Shown piece by piece: positions 22,822 through 31,978 of a stretch of 64,000 bases of DNA; within the stretch, counting starts at the first letter, position 1, and each line of letters begins with the position of its first letter. The notes below the pieces were generated by a model that worked only from the letters and a program-made list of their open reading frames with translations, ran no database searches and was not told the origin of the DNA. The stretch is from Streptomyces griseochromogenes (GTDB lineage Bacteria > Actinomycetota > Actinomycetes > Streptomycetales > Streptomycetaceae), in the NCBI RefSeq assembly GCF_001542625.1, contig NZ_CP016279.1, positions 10,540,001-10,604,000 of the forward strand, read 5' to 3'. The position numbers and the translations under genes are program-made.

Positions 22822-23664
22822 TCAGTTCGCGGAACGCCGGTCACGTACCGCCCGCCACCGCTCCACCAGCCGCCCGTACGCCTCCCCGGCGGCCATCCCG
22901 TCGCCCCGGTGCAGCGCCTCGATGCCGTCGGCCACGTCCGCCGCCGAGTGGTCGTCCGCCAGTTGACCGGCCGGCACCGCGTGCACCAGGCCGCCGTAGT
23001 CCAGCTCCACCAGCGAGCGCGGGTGGAACTCCTCCAGCCAGCGGCCGACGTCCACCAGGCCGTCGATCAGCGGCCCTTCCTCGATGGTGTCCTTCAGCGT
23101 GCGCAGCGCCCGCGCCACCCGGCGCCGGGCCTGCACCATCGGGGTGCGGTAGCGCAGCATCGGCGGCACCTCGCCGGCCCCCTTGTCGTACCGGCGCTCC
23201 TCGTCGGAGACCAGCACGAACCAGTTCAGCGGGATCTGCCAGGTCGCGGTGCGGATCCAGGGCCGGGCGTCCGGGTTGCGGGCGAGCCAGCGCTCGTAGT
23301 CCTGGGCGGCCTGGCGGCGCACCACCGGCGGCAGCACCGCGTCCAGCACCGGCGCGGGCAGCTCCTCGGCGAGATCGCCCAGGGCCTGCCAGCCGCGCAG
23401 CCGGGTCCGCCAGGGACAGACGCAGACGACCCCGTCGACGTCCACCACGAAGGCGTCGCTGCTCTCGTGTACCGGCACCGGGACAGGCGGCGTGGGCAGC
23501 AAGTCGGCGAGCGAGCGGCGCAGTTCGTCCTGGTAGGTGGGGCGGTCGGGGCGCCGGGCGTAGCGCGCCCAGTGGGTGCGCTCCGGCTCCGGGAAGGCGG
23601 CCAACGGCTCGTAGACACGCAGGTACGCGGCATAGGGGACGACCACGGAGGACACCTTGGGCAC
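22822..23664 (-). CDS. Conserved hypothetical protein between bldC and vdh
   Basis: 280 aa. GTG at 23664 chosen because GGGAGGGAG lies in front and the protein then begins MPKVSSVVVPYAAYLRVYEP; the frame is open for another 57 codons. No signal peptide or TM segment. Features: DAFVVDVDGVVCVCPWRTRLRGW (two Cys), WIRTATWQIPLNWFVLVSDEERRY, and a C-terminal helical part (VELDYGGLVHAVPAGQL). It is conserved at this position in Streptomyces as far as I remember, but I know of no function. It diverges from vdh by 200 bp. Confidence 0.85.
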   Translation of the reverse strand: MPKVSSVVVPYAAYLRVYEPLAAFPEPERTHWARYARRPDRPTYQDELRRSLADLLPTPPVPVPVHESSDAFVVDVDGVVCVCPWRTRLRGWQALGDLAEELPAPVLDAVLPPVVRRQAAQDYERWLARNPDARPWIRTATWQIPLNWFVLVSDEERRYDKGAGEVPPMLRYRTPMVQARRRVARALRTLKDTIEEGPLIDGLVDVGRWLEEFHPRSLVELDYGGLVHAVPAGQLADDHSAADVADGIEALHRGDGMAAGEAYGRLVERWRAVRDRRSAN

Positions 23665-23864
23665 GCCTGCTCCCTCCCCATCGGACCCGGCTCGAAACCC
23701 TTGCAAATCGTCCCACGGCGATGCGTGCGTGAGCGGCGCGGGAGAGTGATCCTGAACACTGCGCGGATGGCTGGTGGGCGCAGGGCCTACGCTCATGCCA
23801 CAGCCCCCGCCACCCGCACGGGGGCTACGCCCCACCCGCCGCTACTTACACAGGAGTCACCACA

Positions 23865-24962
23865 GTGACCGACGTAACCGGCGCACCTGCTGATGTCCTG
23901 CACACCCTGTTCCAGTCGGACCAGGGCGGCCACGAGCAGGTCGTGCTCTGCCAGGATCGCGCCAGCGGTCTCAAGGCCGTCATCGCCATCCACTCCACCG
24001 CCCTGGGCCCGGCCCTCGGCGGAACGCGCTTCTACCCGTACGCGACCGAGGCCGAGGCCGTCGCCGACGCCCTCAACCTCGCGCGCGGGATGTCGTACAA
24101 GAACGCCATGGCCGGTCTAGGCCACGGCGGCGGCAAGGCCGTGATCATCGGCGACCCGGAGCGCGACAAGACCGAGGAGCTGCTGCTCGCCTACGGGCGC
24201 ATGGTGGCCTCGCTCGGCGGGCGCTACGTCACCGCGTGCGACGTCGGCACGTACGTCGCCGACATGGACGTCGTGGCCCGCGAGTGCCGCTGGACCACCG
24301 GCCGCTCCCCCGAGAACGGCGGGGCCGGCGACTCCTCCGTGCTCACCGCCTTCGGCGTCTACCAGGGCATGCGCGCCTCCGCCCAGCATCTGTGGGGCGA
24401 CCCCTCGCTGCGCGGCCGCAAGGTCGGCATCGCCGGCGTCGGCAAGGTCGGCCACCACCTGGTGCGCCACCTGCGCGACGAGGGCGCCGAGGTCGTCATC
24501 ACGGACGTGCGCGCGGACGCCGTGCAGCGGATCCTCGGGCAGTACCCCGAGGGCGTGTCGGCCGTCGCCGACACCGACGCGCTGATCCGGGTGGAGGGGC
24601 TGGACATCTACGCCCCCTGCGCCCTCGGCGGCGCGCTGAACGACGACACCGTGCAGGTGCTCACCGCCCAGGTGGTGTGCGGCGCCGCCAACAACCAGCT
24701 CGCCCACCCGGGTGTGGAGAAGGACCTCGCGGACCGCGGGATCCTCTACGCGCCGGACTACGTGGTGAACGCCGGCGGGGTCATCCAGGTGGCCGACGAG
24801 CTGCACGGGTTCGACTTCGACCGGTGCAAGGCGAAGGCGGCGAAGATCTTCGACACCACGTTGGCCATATTCGCACGTGCGAAGGAAGACGGCATTCCGC
24901 CGGCCGCCGCGGCCGACCGGATCGCCGAGCAGCGCATGGCCGAGGCCCGCGCGGCGCGCTGA
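23865..24962 (+). CDS. vdh: Valine (branched-chain amino acid) dehydrogenase
   Basis: 365 aa, GTG start behind CAGGAG. Glu/Leu/Phe/Val dehydrogenase family: substrate-binding Lys79 in [10 protein letters not shown] and catalytic Lys91 in [13 protein letters not shown]-binding [15 protein letters not shown] near 192. It deaminates valine, leucine and isoleucine oxidatively, giving 2-oxo acids for CoA-ester precursors (isobutyryl-, methylmalonyl-CoA) used in fatty acid and polyketide synthesis. The sequence is very close to the S. coelicolor Vdh that I recall, in the same neighbourhood. A hairpin follows the stop. Confidence 0.96.
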   Translation: MTDVTGAPADVLHTLFQSDQGGHEQVVLCQDRASGLKAVIAIHSTALGPALGGTRFYPYATEAEAVADALNLARGMSYKNAMAGLGHGGGKAVIIGDPERDKTEELLLAYGRMVASLGGRYVTACDVGTYVADMDVVARECRWTTGRSPENGGAGDSSVLTAFGVYQGMRASAQHLWGDPSLRGRKVGIAGVGKVGHHLVRHLRDEGAEVVITDVRADAVQRILGQYPEGVSAVADTDALIRVEGLDIYAPCALGGALNDDTVQVLTAQVVCGAANNQLAHPGVEKDLADRGILYAPDYVVNAGGVIQVADELHGFDFDRCKAKAAKIFDTTLAIFARAKEDGIPPAAAADRIAEQRMAEARAAR

Positions 24963-25281
24963 TCCGGGTGCGATCGGACCCCGATCGGGTGTCCGATCGC
25001 ACACATGCGCGGTACCCGTCGGCGGGAACTTAGAGAGAACTCTCACTTCCACCGGCGGGTCGCACCCCGATAAGTGGTTAAAATCGCCACTGACCAGCGA
25101 GGACAGGGCGCCTCGAGGGTCCTGTGCACACGCGCGTGCTGCGGGCGACGTACCGTATGGGCGCGGGCTCAGGTACCGTGGAAGCCCTACGGACCGGCCT
25201 CTCTGCGGAGGGTCCGTTCCGGATCATGAACGCGTGTCAGACTCTGGGGTTGTCAAGCCCCGTCACCGAGGGGGTCGAGCC
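24963..25281. other. Gap between vdh and the DUF3073 gene
   Basis: 319 bp. It contains the vdh hairpin (24968-25002) and the leader of the DUF3073 gene. No other gene or clear promoter element seen. Confidence 0.5.
24968..25002 (+). terminator. vdh terminator
   Basis: 11-bp perfect stem (24968-24978 with 24992-25002), directly after the vdh stop; the loop itself holds CCCGATCGGG. Confidence 0.65.
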
Positions 25282-25533
25282 ATGGGGCGCGGCCGGGCCA
25301 AGGCCAAGCAGACAAAGGTCGCCCGCCAGCTGAAGTACAACAGCGGTGGGACTGACCTGTCACGTCTGGCCAATGAACTGGGCGCATCGACTTCGAGCCA
25401 GCCGCCGAACGGCGAGCCGTTCGAGGATGATGAGCAGGACGAGGACGATCTTTACTCTCGGTACGCCGACCTCTATGAGGACGACGACGAGGACGAGGAC
25501 GAAGGTCCCTCACAACACCGTCGCGGCGCTTGA
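25282..25533 (+). CDS. DUF3073 family small acidic protein
   Basis: 83 aa, ATG behind GAGGGGG. The N-terminus is basic and conserved (MGRGRAKAKQTKVARQLKY), the middle LSRLANELG, and the tail is strongly acidic (DDEQDEDDLYSRYADLYEDD). This matches the actinobacterial DUF3073 family, found next to purM in Streptomyces. Function unknown; the charge split suggests nucleic acid or ribosome contact. Convergent with purM. Confidence 0.88.
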   Translation: MGRGRAKAKQTKVARQLKYNSGGTDLSRLANELGASTSSQPPNGEPFEDDEQDEDDLYSRYADLYEDDDEDEDEGPSQHRRGA

Positions 25534-25552
25534 CCTTGCACTGAGCACTCAC

Positions 25553-25579
25553 CCGGTCGGTGGCACAGCCACCGACCGG
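25553..25579. terminator. Bidirectional terminator between DUF3073 gene and purM
   Basis: Perfect 12-bp stem (25553-25564 with 25568-25579), 3-nt loop, between convergent stops. Confidence 0.85.
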
Positions 25580-25599
25580 CTTCTGTGCTACCCGCCGGA

Positions 25600-26667
25600 T
25601 CAGACCGCGTAGTCCCCGACCAGCTCCGCGCCGGTCTCCTTGTCTCCGCGCTCGCTGATCTCGCCCGCGACCCACGCGTCGACCCCGCGGTCGGCCAGGG
25701 TGGCGAGGGCGACGTCGGTGGACTCCTCCGGCACGATCGCGATCATGCCGACGCCCATGTTCAGGGTCTTCTCCAGCTCCAGGCGCTCGACGTCGCCGGT
25801 CCTGCCGACCAGGTCGAAGATCGCGCCCGGGGTCCAGGTGGCCCGGTCGACGGTGGCGTGCAGCTCGTCGGGGATGACCCGGGCCAGGTTGGCCGCGAGT
25901 CCGCCGCCGGTGATGTGGCTGAACGCGTGCACGTCGGTGGTGCGGGTCAGCGCCAGGCAGTCCAGCGAGTAGATCTTCGTGGGCTCCAGCAGCTCCTCGC
26001 CGAGGCTGCGGCCGAGGTCCGCGACCTCCGCGTCCAGGGCCAGGCCGGCCCGGTCCAGCAGCACGTGGCGGACCAGGGAGTACCCGTTCGAGTGAAGCCC
26101 GGAGGCCGCCATGGCGATCACCGCGTCACCCTTACGGATACGATCCGCGCCCAGCAGCCGGTGAGCCTCCACGACGCCCGTACCGGCGCCGGCGACGTCG
26201 AAGTCGTCCTCGCCGAGCAGACCCGGGTGCTCGGCCGTCTCGCCGCCCACCAGGGCGCAGCCGGCCAGCACGCAGCCCTCCGCGATGCCCTTGACGATCG
26301 CGGCGACCCGCTCGGGGTGGACCTTGCCGACGCAGATGTAGTCGGTCATGAACAGCGGCTCGGCACCGCACACGACGATGTCGTCCATGACCATGGCGAC
26401 CAGGTCGTGGCCGATGGTGTCGTAGACGCCCATGCGGCGCGCGATGTCGACCTTCGTGCCGACGCCGTCCGTGGCGGAGGCGAGCAGCGGGCGCTCGTAG
26501 CGCTTGAGGGCGGAGGCGTCGAAGAGGCCGGCGAAGCCGCCGAGGCCGCCGAGGACCTCGGGGCGCTGGGTCTTCTTCACCCACTCCTTCATCAGCTCGA
26601 CGGCGCGGTCGCCCGCCTCGATGTCGACGCCCGCCGCTGCGTAGCTGGCACCAGTTGTCTCAGACAT
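25600..26667 (-). CDS. purM: Phosphoribosylformylglycinamidine cyclo-ligase (AIR synthetase)
   Basis: 355 aa. PurM signature GVGTKVDIARRMGVYDTIGHDLVA near residues 68-91 and the glycine-rich ASGLHSNGYSLVRHVLL region. It uses ATP to close FGAM to aminoimidazole ribonucleotide, step five of de novo purine synthesis, and its fold is shared with PurL. It lies 34 bp behind purF on the same strand, so the two form an operon purF-purM. Length and start are standard. Confidence 0.97.
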   Translation of the reverse strand: MSETTGASYAAAGVDIEAGDRAVELMKEWVKKTQRPEVLGGLGGFAGLFDASALKRYERPLLASATDGVGTKVDIARRMGVYDTIGHDLVAMVMDDIVVCGAEPLFMTDYICVGKVHPERVAAIVKGIAEGCVLAGCALVGGETAEHPGLLGEDDFDVAGAGTGVVEAHRLLGADRIRKGDAVIAMAASGLHSNGYSLVRHVLLDRAGLALDAEVADLGRSLGEELLEPTKIYSLDCLALTRTTDVHAFSHITGGGLAANLARVIPDELHATVDRATWTPGAIFDLVGRTGDVERLELEKTLNMGVGMIAIVPEESTDVALATLADRGVDAWVAGEISERGDKETGAELVGDYAV

Positions 26668-26701
26668 GACTGTGAGAGCTTTCGTGTCGTACTGCGGGGT
26701 G

Positions 26702-28231
26702 TTACGGGCGACGGATCGCGTCGGCCGCGGCCGTGGCTGCCGGACCGGCGGCGAGCTCGGTCTCCAGGAGCTGCTTGCCGAGCAGCTCGGGGTCCGGCAG
26801 CTCCATCGGGTACTCGCCGTCGAAGCAGGCGCGGCACAGGTTCGGCTTGGCGATCGTGGTCGCCTCGATCATGCCGTCGATGGAGATGTAGGCCAGGGAG
26901 TCGGCGCCGAGCGAGGTGCCGATCTCGTCGATGCTCATGCCGTTGGCGATGAGCTCGGCACGGGTGGCGAAGTCGATGCCGAAGAAGCAGGGCCACTTCA
27001 CGGGCGGCGAGGAGATCCGGATGTGGACCTCGGCCGCGCCGGCTTCGCGCAGCATCCGCACGAGCGCCCGCTGGGTGTTGCCGCGCACGATCGAGTCGTC
27101 CACGACGACCAGGCGCTTGCCCTTGATGACTTCCTTCAGCGGGTTCAGCTTCAGGCGGATGCCGATCTGGCGGATGGTCTGCGAGGGCTGGATGAAGGTG
27201 CGCCCGACATAGGCGTTCTTCACCAGGCCGGCGCCGAAGGGGATGCCGGACGCCTCCGCGTAGCCGATGGCCGCCGGAGTGCCGGACTCCGGGGTCGCTA
27301 TGACCAGGTCGGCCTCGGCAGGGGCCTCCTTGGCCAGGCGGCGGCCCATCTCGACCCGGGAGAGGTACACGTTCCGGCCGGCGATGTCGGTGTCCGGACG
27401 GGCCAGATACACGTACTCGAAGACACAGCCCTTGGGCTTCGCGTCCGCGAATCGGGACGTTCGCAGGCCGTTCTCGTCGATGGCGACGAACTCGCCCGGC
27501 TCGATCTCCCGCACGAAGCTGGCGCCGGTGATGTCCAGGGCGGCGGTCTCGGAGGCGACCACCCAGCCGCGCTCCAGGCGGCCGAGGACCAGCGGGCGGA
27601 TGCCCTGCGGGTCACGGGCGGCGTAGAGGGTGTGCTCGTCCATGAAGACGAGCGAGAAGGCGCCCCGCACCTTCGGGAGCACCGCGTGCGCGGCCTCCTC
27701 GATGGTCAGCGGCTTGCCGTCCTCGTCGACCTGGGCGGCCAGCAGGGCCGTCAGCAGGTCGGTGTCGTTGGTGGCCGCGACCCGGGCGGACCGGCCGTTG
27801 GTGTCCTTCGGCAGTTCGGCGACCATCTCGGCGAGCTGCGCCGTGTTCACCAGGTTGCCGTTGTGGCCGAGCGCGATGGAACCGTGCGCGGTGGCGCGGA
27901 ACGTCGGCTGGGCGTTCTCCCACACGGAGGCACCGGTGGTCGAGTAGCGGGCGTGTCCGACCGCGATATGACCCTGGAGCGAACCGAGAGAGGTCTCGTC
28001 GAAGACCTGGGAGACCAGTCCCATGTCCTTGAAGACGAGGATCTGGGAGCCGTTGCTGACCGCGATTCCCGCGGATTCCTGACCCCGGTGCTGGAGGGCG
28101 TAGAGCCCGAAGTACGTGAGCTTTGCGACCTCTTCGCCCGGAGCCCAGACACCGAAGACGCCACACGCGTCCTGGGGGCCTTTCTCGCCGGGGAGCAGAT
28201 CGTGATTGAGTCGACCGTCACCACGTGGCAC
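26702..28231 (-). CDS. purF: Amidophosphoribosyltransferase
   Basis: 509 aa, GTG start. The nucleophile Cys23 lies in PQDACGVFGVW after a 22-residue propeptide, as in Bacillus-type PurF, which is processed to expose the N-terminal cysteine. VVVDDSIVRGNTQRALVRML near residue 370 is the PRPP-binding loop. Cluster cysteines expected in Bacillus-type enzymes occur near 249 (GCVFEY), 395-455 and at the C-terminal region (CRACFDGEYPM). It makes phosphoribosylamine from PRPP and glutamine, the committed step of purine synthesis. First gene of purF-purM. Confidence 0.97.
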   Translation of the reverse strand: MPRGDGRLNHDLLPGEKGPQDACGVFGVWAPGEEVAKLTYFGLYALQHRGQESAGIAVSNGSQILVFKDMGLVSQVFDETSLGSLQGHIAVGHARYSTTGASVWENAQPTFRATAHGSIALGHNGNLVNTAQLAEMVAELPKDTNGRSARVAATNDTDLLTALLAAQVDEDGKPLTIEEAAHAVLPKVRGAFSLVFMDEHTLYAARDPQGIRPLVLGRLERGWVVASETAALDITGASFVREIEPGEFVAIDENGLRTSRFADAKPKGCVFEYVYLARPDTDIAGRNVYLSRVEMGRRLAKEAPAEADLVIATPESGTPAAIGYAEASGIPFGAGLVKNAYVGRTFIQPSQTIRQIGIRLKLNPLKEVIKGKRLVVVDDSIVRGNTQRALVRMLREAGAAEVHIRISSPPVKWPCFFGIDFATRAELIANGMSIDEIGTSLGADSLAYISIDGMIEATTIAKPNLCRACFDGEYPMELPDPELLGKQLLETELAAGPAATAAADAIRRP

Positions 28232-28432
28232 GCCACCGAGTGTAGGCGAGACCGACCACTGGTCCGAATTGGGGATACGCGCTCGTAACGGATCAGGGCT
28301 TGTCGATCACCTTGGTGGTTTCTTCGTTTTCCCTGGTCAGCGAGTTTCTGGGGCGATCGGACGCATCGTCGGAGGGTCGACGGGCGCTGGCCTTGGGTCC
28401 ACTCGCCGTATGCGCGAGTGAGGTGTCGCACA

Positions 28433-28879
28433 TCATTCGGGTGCGTGTCGGCTGAGATCGACCCGGTCGCCGTCGCCGTCGGTCAGCGTCAGTTTCCCGT
28501 CATCGGACCTTGCGGTGAGCGTGCCGGTGGTCAGGGTGCGGGCCAGGGCCCGCTCGAAGTCCATCCGGTCCTGGTCGCAGGCCATCCTGGTGGTGCGCAG
28601 GTCGCCGAAGGTGATCCGGTCGCCGTGCACGGTGGCCCGGGCGCCGAACTGGTTGCAGCCGAGGTTGCCGGCCGCCTTCCCGTCCGTGTCGATCCGCAGG
28701 TGTGCGGCGGCGGGCGCGTCCCGGGTGGTGCCGTCGGCGGCGGTGAGGCCGTCCACCCGCCAGTCGACACCGGTCACCGGCCGCGCGGTCTCCCCGCTCC
28801 GGGCACTGCCACAGGCCAGTGTGAGCGGGACGAGCACCGCGACCGCCGTCAGGATCATGTGCTGCTTGTGCCGGTTCAT
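28433..28879 (-). CDS. META-domain (HslJ-like) lipoprotein
   Basis: 148 aa from the ATG at 28879. A start at 28918 overlapping the upstream stop by ATGA is equally possible; it adds 13 residues. Signal peptide MNRHKQHMILTAVAVLVPLT followed by lipobox LTLAC, so it is a membrane-anchored lipoprotein facing outward. The mature part has GVDWRVDGLTAADGTTRDAP, NLGCNQFGARATVHGDRITF and TTRMACDQDRMDFERAL, the META/HslJ fold with two cysteines. Relatives are linked to heat or novobiocin tolerance in E. coli; role here unknown. Confidence 0.85.
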   Translation of the reverse strand: MNRHKQHMILTAVAVLVPLTLACGSARSGETARPVTGVDWRVDGLTAADGTTRDAPAAAHLRIDTDGKAAGNLGCNQFGARATVHGDRITFGDLRTTRMACDQDRMDFERALARTLTTGTLTARSDDGKLTLTDGDGDRVDLSRHAPE

Positions 28880-28914
28880 GGGGGTTCGACGGCCTGCCGG
28901 GGCCGCCGGTTCCG

Positions 28915-29712
28915 TCATGCCATGACCGGCAGCAGGCCCCCGATGTCCGCGCGCTCCCCGCTCGCGCTGACCTTGGCCTGCTTGACGGCGTCCGCCCAGG
29001 CCACCCGCCCGGTGGCGAGCCGGATCCAGGTCAGCGGGTCGGTCTCGACCACGTTGGGCGGGGTGCCCCGGGTGTGTCGGGGTCCCTCGACGCACTGCAC
29101 CACGGCGTACGGCGGCACCCGCACCTCGGTGGAGCCGCCGGGCGCCTTCACGGCGAGCGCGTCGGCGAGCAGCCGGGTGGCGGCGGCGAGGGCCTGGCGG
29201 TCGTACGGCACGTCCAGGCCGGGGACCGCGGCGTTGAGGTCGTCGGTGTGGACGACGAGTTCGACGGCGCGGGTGACGAGGTAGTCGTCCAGGGGCAGCG
29301 CGCCCGCGTTGGTCTCCAGGAGCCGGGTGCCGGGGTGCTCGGCGAGGAGGGTGCGCAGGGACGCCTCGACGTCCGCGAGGTAGGAGTCGAGATCGGGGTG
29401 GTCCGAGGCGAGGCCGCGGGTGAACTCGTCTATGGCCGGGGCGCTCCCGGCCGTGGCGAAGGGCCAGTGCACGACCGTCACGTTCTGCTTCGGCGGGGCC
29501 GGCTTCTCCAGGGCGCGGTGGACGGCGGTGACCGCCATGCCGATGTGCGCGATCAGTTCGCGTACGGTCCACTCGCCGAGCCGCGTGGGCAGGGCGAGTT
29601 GCTCGGGGGTGAGGCCTCGCACGGCCTCCCGTACGTCGCCGAGCTGGCCGAGGACGGCGGCGCGGGTCCTGGCGGGGTCGTAGCTGCGGGCGCGCTTCTT
29701 GGCCGGGGGCAT
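28915..29712 (-). CDS. Maleylpyruvate isomerase / mycothiol-dependent DinB-fold protein
   Basis: 265 aa. Four-helix DinB/MDMPI fold at residues about 15-165 with metal-binding histidines in LGEWTVRELIAHIG and VELVVHTDDLNA. A C-terminal SCP2-like part follows (ASGERADIGGLLPVM), common to actinobacterial 'maleylpyruvate isomerase family' proteins (TIGR03083). Such proteins use mycothiol, the actinobacterial thiol, for isomerisation or transfer reactions. The actual substrate is unknown. It probably co-transcribes with the META lipoprotein; it lies 10 bp behind the TetR gene on the same strand. Confidence 0.85.
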   Translation of the reverse strand: MPPAKKRARSYDPARTRAAVLGQLGDVREAVRGLTPEQLALPTRLGEWTVRELIAHIGMAVTAVHRALEKPAPPKQNVTVVHWPFATAGSAPAIDEFTRGLASDHPDLDSYLADVEASLRTLLAEHPGTRLLETNAGALPLDDYLVTRAVELVVHTDDLNAAVPGLDVPYDRQALAAATRLLADALAVKAPGGSTEVRVPPYAVVQCVEGPRHTRGTPPNVVETDPLTWIRLATGRVAWADAVKQAKVSASGERADIGGLLPVMA

Positions 29713-29722
29713 GGCGGTGAGC

Positions 29723-30361
29723 CTATGCCTTCACGGCGTAGCCCTTCAGGCCGTTTTCCACCAGGTCGAAGGCGCGGTGGGCGCGTTCGACGGCCCCGGC
29801 CGCGATGGCCTCCGGGCTCTCGCCGGCGGCGAGGCGGCGGTGGTGGTCCTCGATCAGGGCGTTGCGGGCGGCGCTGAGGGTGGTGGCGGCGACCGTGGCG
29901 AGCACCGGGTCTCCGCTCTCCTCCGCCAGGAGGTCGGTCATCGCCCGGATGCCCCGCTGAGCGGCGACGACGACCCGTTCCCGCAGCACGGGCGTCTCCT
30001 CGACGACCCGGCGCACCAGGAGGACGAACGGCTCGCTGTGCAGGCCGACGGAGGGGTCCCGGACCTCGATCATCTCCAGGAACTGCCGGCGTACGGCGTC
30101 CACGGCGGACTCACCCGGGCCCCGGTCGCGCACCGCGCGGGCCGCGTCGCCGAAATGCTCCTCCATGGGGTGGAAGACCAAGTCCTCCTTGGAACCGAAG
30201 TAGTTGAAGACGGTCATCTTCGACACGTCGGAGGCATCGGCGATCTCCTGCACCGACACCTTGTCGAAGCCGCTTTCCACGAAGAGGTCGAGCGCGGTCC
30301 GGTAGATCCGCCACTTGGTGTCGCGCTTCTTGCGCTCCCGCAGTCCCAGCTCTTCGGCCAT
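29723..30361 (-). CDS. TetR-family transcriptional regulator
   Basis: 212 aa. N-terminal HTH: IYRTALDLFVESGFDKVSVQ, then EIADASDVSKMTVFNYFGSK, ending in EDLVFHPMEEHF. Ligand domain is all-helical with no identified effector. It diverges from a DHA2 drug exporter gene over about 95 bp that contain an imperfect AT-rich palindrome, so it very likely represses that exporter and itself. Two genes follow it on the same strand and may share its transcript. Confidence 0.93.
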   Translation of the reverse strand: MAEELGLRERKKRDTKWRIYRTALDLFVESGFDKVSVQEIADASDVSKMTVFNYFGSKEDLVFHPMEEHFGDAARAVRDRGPGESAVDAVRRQFLEMIEVRDPSVGLHSEPFVLLVRRVVEETPVLRERVVVAAQRGIRAMTDLLAEESGDPVLATVAATTLSAARNALIEDHHRRLAAGESPEAIAAGAVERAHRAFDLVENGLKGYAVKA

Positions 30362-30382
30362 GCGGTCACCTTACCAAGATGA

Positions 30383-30419
30383 ATTTTATGCTCGGCTCAA
30401 ATCTAAGCCCGGATAAAAT
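30383..30419. promoter_or_regulatory. AT-rich palindrome between tetR and MFS genes
   Basis: ATTTTAT (30383-30389) and ATAAAAT (30413-30419) flank an imperfect CGGCT/AGCCC inner repeat; centre near 30401. It is the only AT-rich patch here and lies between the divergent starts, as expected for the TetR operator. Confidence 0.5.
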
Positions 30420-30457
30420 ATTGACTCGGTACATGAACGCCGGGCAGGGTGGTGCCC

Positions 30458-31924
30458 ATGACCGAAACCCAGCGCAAGATCGGCTTGCTCGCCTGCCTGG
30501 TCACGATCGTCCTGGCCGTCCTGGACACGCAGATCGTGTCCGCCGCGAGCTTCCCGATCGTCCACGACCTCGATCCCGACCACGGCGTCGTCGACATCTC
30601 CTGGCTGGCCAGCGCCTTCTCGCTGGCCTCGGCCGCGATGCTGCCGCTCTACGGCAGGCTCTGCGACGCCCTCGGCGCCAAGCGGGTCTTCCTCGGTGCC
30701 CTCGCCACCTTCCTGACCGGTTCGGCGCTGTGCGGCGCGGCCCGATCGATCGACTGGCTGATCGCTTCGCGGGCCCTGCAGGGCGTCGGCGGGGGCGGGC
30801 TGATGAGCGTGACGATGGTGGTGATCGCCCAGCTCAAGGACCCCGGCGAGAAGAAGAACAAGGGCGCGGGCATCGGCGGGATCATCGGGGGCGGCGGCAT
30901 GGCCGTGGGCCCCTGGCTCGGCGGCTTCCTCGCCGACCATGCGAGCTGGCGCTGGGCCTTCTACATCAACCTGCCGCTCGGCATCGCCGCCCTGGCCGCC
31001 GGCGTGGTCGTACTGAAACTCCCCCGGCACACCACCAGCCGCGCGATCGACTTCACCGGTGCCGCGCTCGCCGCCGCGTTCTCCACCGCGCTGCTGCTGA
31101 TCACACAGTGGGGCGGCAAGCAGTACGCCTGGACGTCCCCGCAGATCCTCGGCCTGGCCCTCGCCTTCCTCGGCGCCCTCACCCTGTTCCTGCGCCGCCA
31201 GTTCACCGCCGCCGAGCCGATCCTGCCGCCCTCGCTGTTCCGCGTACCCGAACTGCGGCTCGGCTTCGCGATCCAGGGGCTGATGGGCGCGGCGATGGTC
31301 GGCGCGATGTACTACGTCCTCGTCTATCTCCAGCTCGCCCGGCACGTCAACAGCTCCGCCGCCGGCCTGTACCTGATCCCGATGGCGGCGGGCATCATGG
31401 CGGTCGGCGTCGCGACGGGCCGGCTCGGCGAACGCGGCTGGTCCGAGCGGACGTTCGTGCTCAGCGGCTCCGCCGTCACCACCGCCGCCTTCCTGCTGCT
31501 GGCCACCACCGGCACCCACACCTCGCTGTGGCAGCTGCGCGGCGCCCTGCTCCTCGTCGGTCTCGGCTTCGGCCAGCTCCTCGGCCAGCTGATCCAGCTC
31601 GTGCAGCAGGCGGCCCCGGGCCATCAGCTCGGCGTCGCCACCACCGCCATCCGCTTCTTCCAGACCCTCGGCATGGCCCTGGGCGTCGCCCTCTTCGGCA
31701 GCCTCATCGACCGCCTGTACGACGGCCCGGGCGATGTCGGCTCCCTCGCCGCCCTGCGCGGCGCGGCCCGTACGGCGGGCGTGACGGCGTACGTCTCCGC
31801 GATGGACACGGTGTTCCTGTGCGGGGCCGGGGTGATGACGCTGTGCCTTCTCCTCGCCCTGCGGCTGCCGAAGGCCCGTCCCGTCGCGGCCGAGCGGCAG
31901 CCGGAGAAGACCCTGGCCGCATGA
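30458..31924 (+). CDS. MFS drug/proton antiporter, DHA2 (14-TM) family
   Basis: 488 aa from the ATG at 30458 (a GTG three codons earlier is also possible). First helix carries VLAVLDTQIVSAASFPIV, the DHA2 motif D1 (LDxxIVxxA). Loop 2-3 has GRLCDALGAKRVFL (motif A), and helix 5 has GGGMAVGPWLGGFLAD (motif C, typical of exporters). Fourteen hydrophobic segments are visible. It likely exports a drug-like compound and is controlled by the divergent TetR. A strong hairpin separates it from purL. Confidence 0.93.
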   Translation: MTETQRKIGLLACLVTIVLAVLDTQIVSAASFPIVHDLDPDHGVVDISWLASAFSLASAAMLPLYGRLCDALGAKRVFLGALATFLTGSALCGAARSIDWLIASRALQGVGGGGLMSVTMVVIAQLKDPGEKKNKGAGIGGIIGGGGMAVGPWLGGFLADHASWRWAFYINLPLGIAALAAGVVVLKLPRHTTSRAIDFTGAALAAAFSTALLLITQWGGKQYAWTSPQILGLALAFLGALTLFLRRQFTAAEPILPPSLFRVPELRLGFAIQGLMGAAMVGAMYYVLVYLQLARHVNSSAAGLYLIPMAAGIMAVGVATGRLGERGWSERTFVLSGSAVTTAAFLLLATTGTHTSLWQLRGALLLVGLGFGQLLGQLIQLVQQAAPGHQLGVATTAIRFFQTLGMALGVALFGSLIDRLYDGPGDVGSLAALRGAARTAGVTAYVSAMDTVFLCGAGVMTLCLLLALRLPKARPVAAERQPEKTLAA

Positions 31925-31925
31925 G

Positions 31926-31959
31926 GAAGGCCCCGCCCGGACGTCCGGGCGGGGCCTTC
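31926..31959. terminator. Bidirectional terminator between MFS gene and purL
   Basis: Perfect 16-bp stem (31926-31941 with 31944-31959), GC-rich, between convergent stops. Confidence 0.88.
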
Positions 31960-31978
31960 GCCGGAGGCGAGCGCGGGC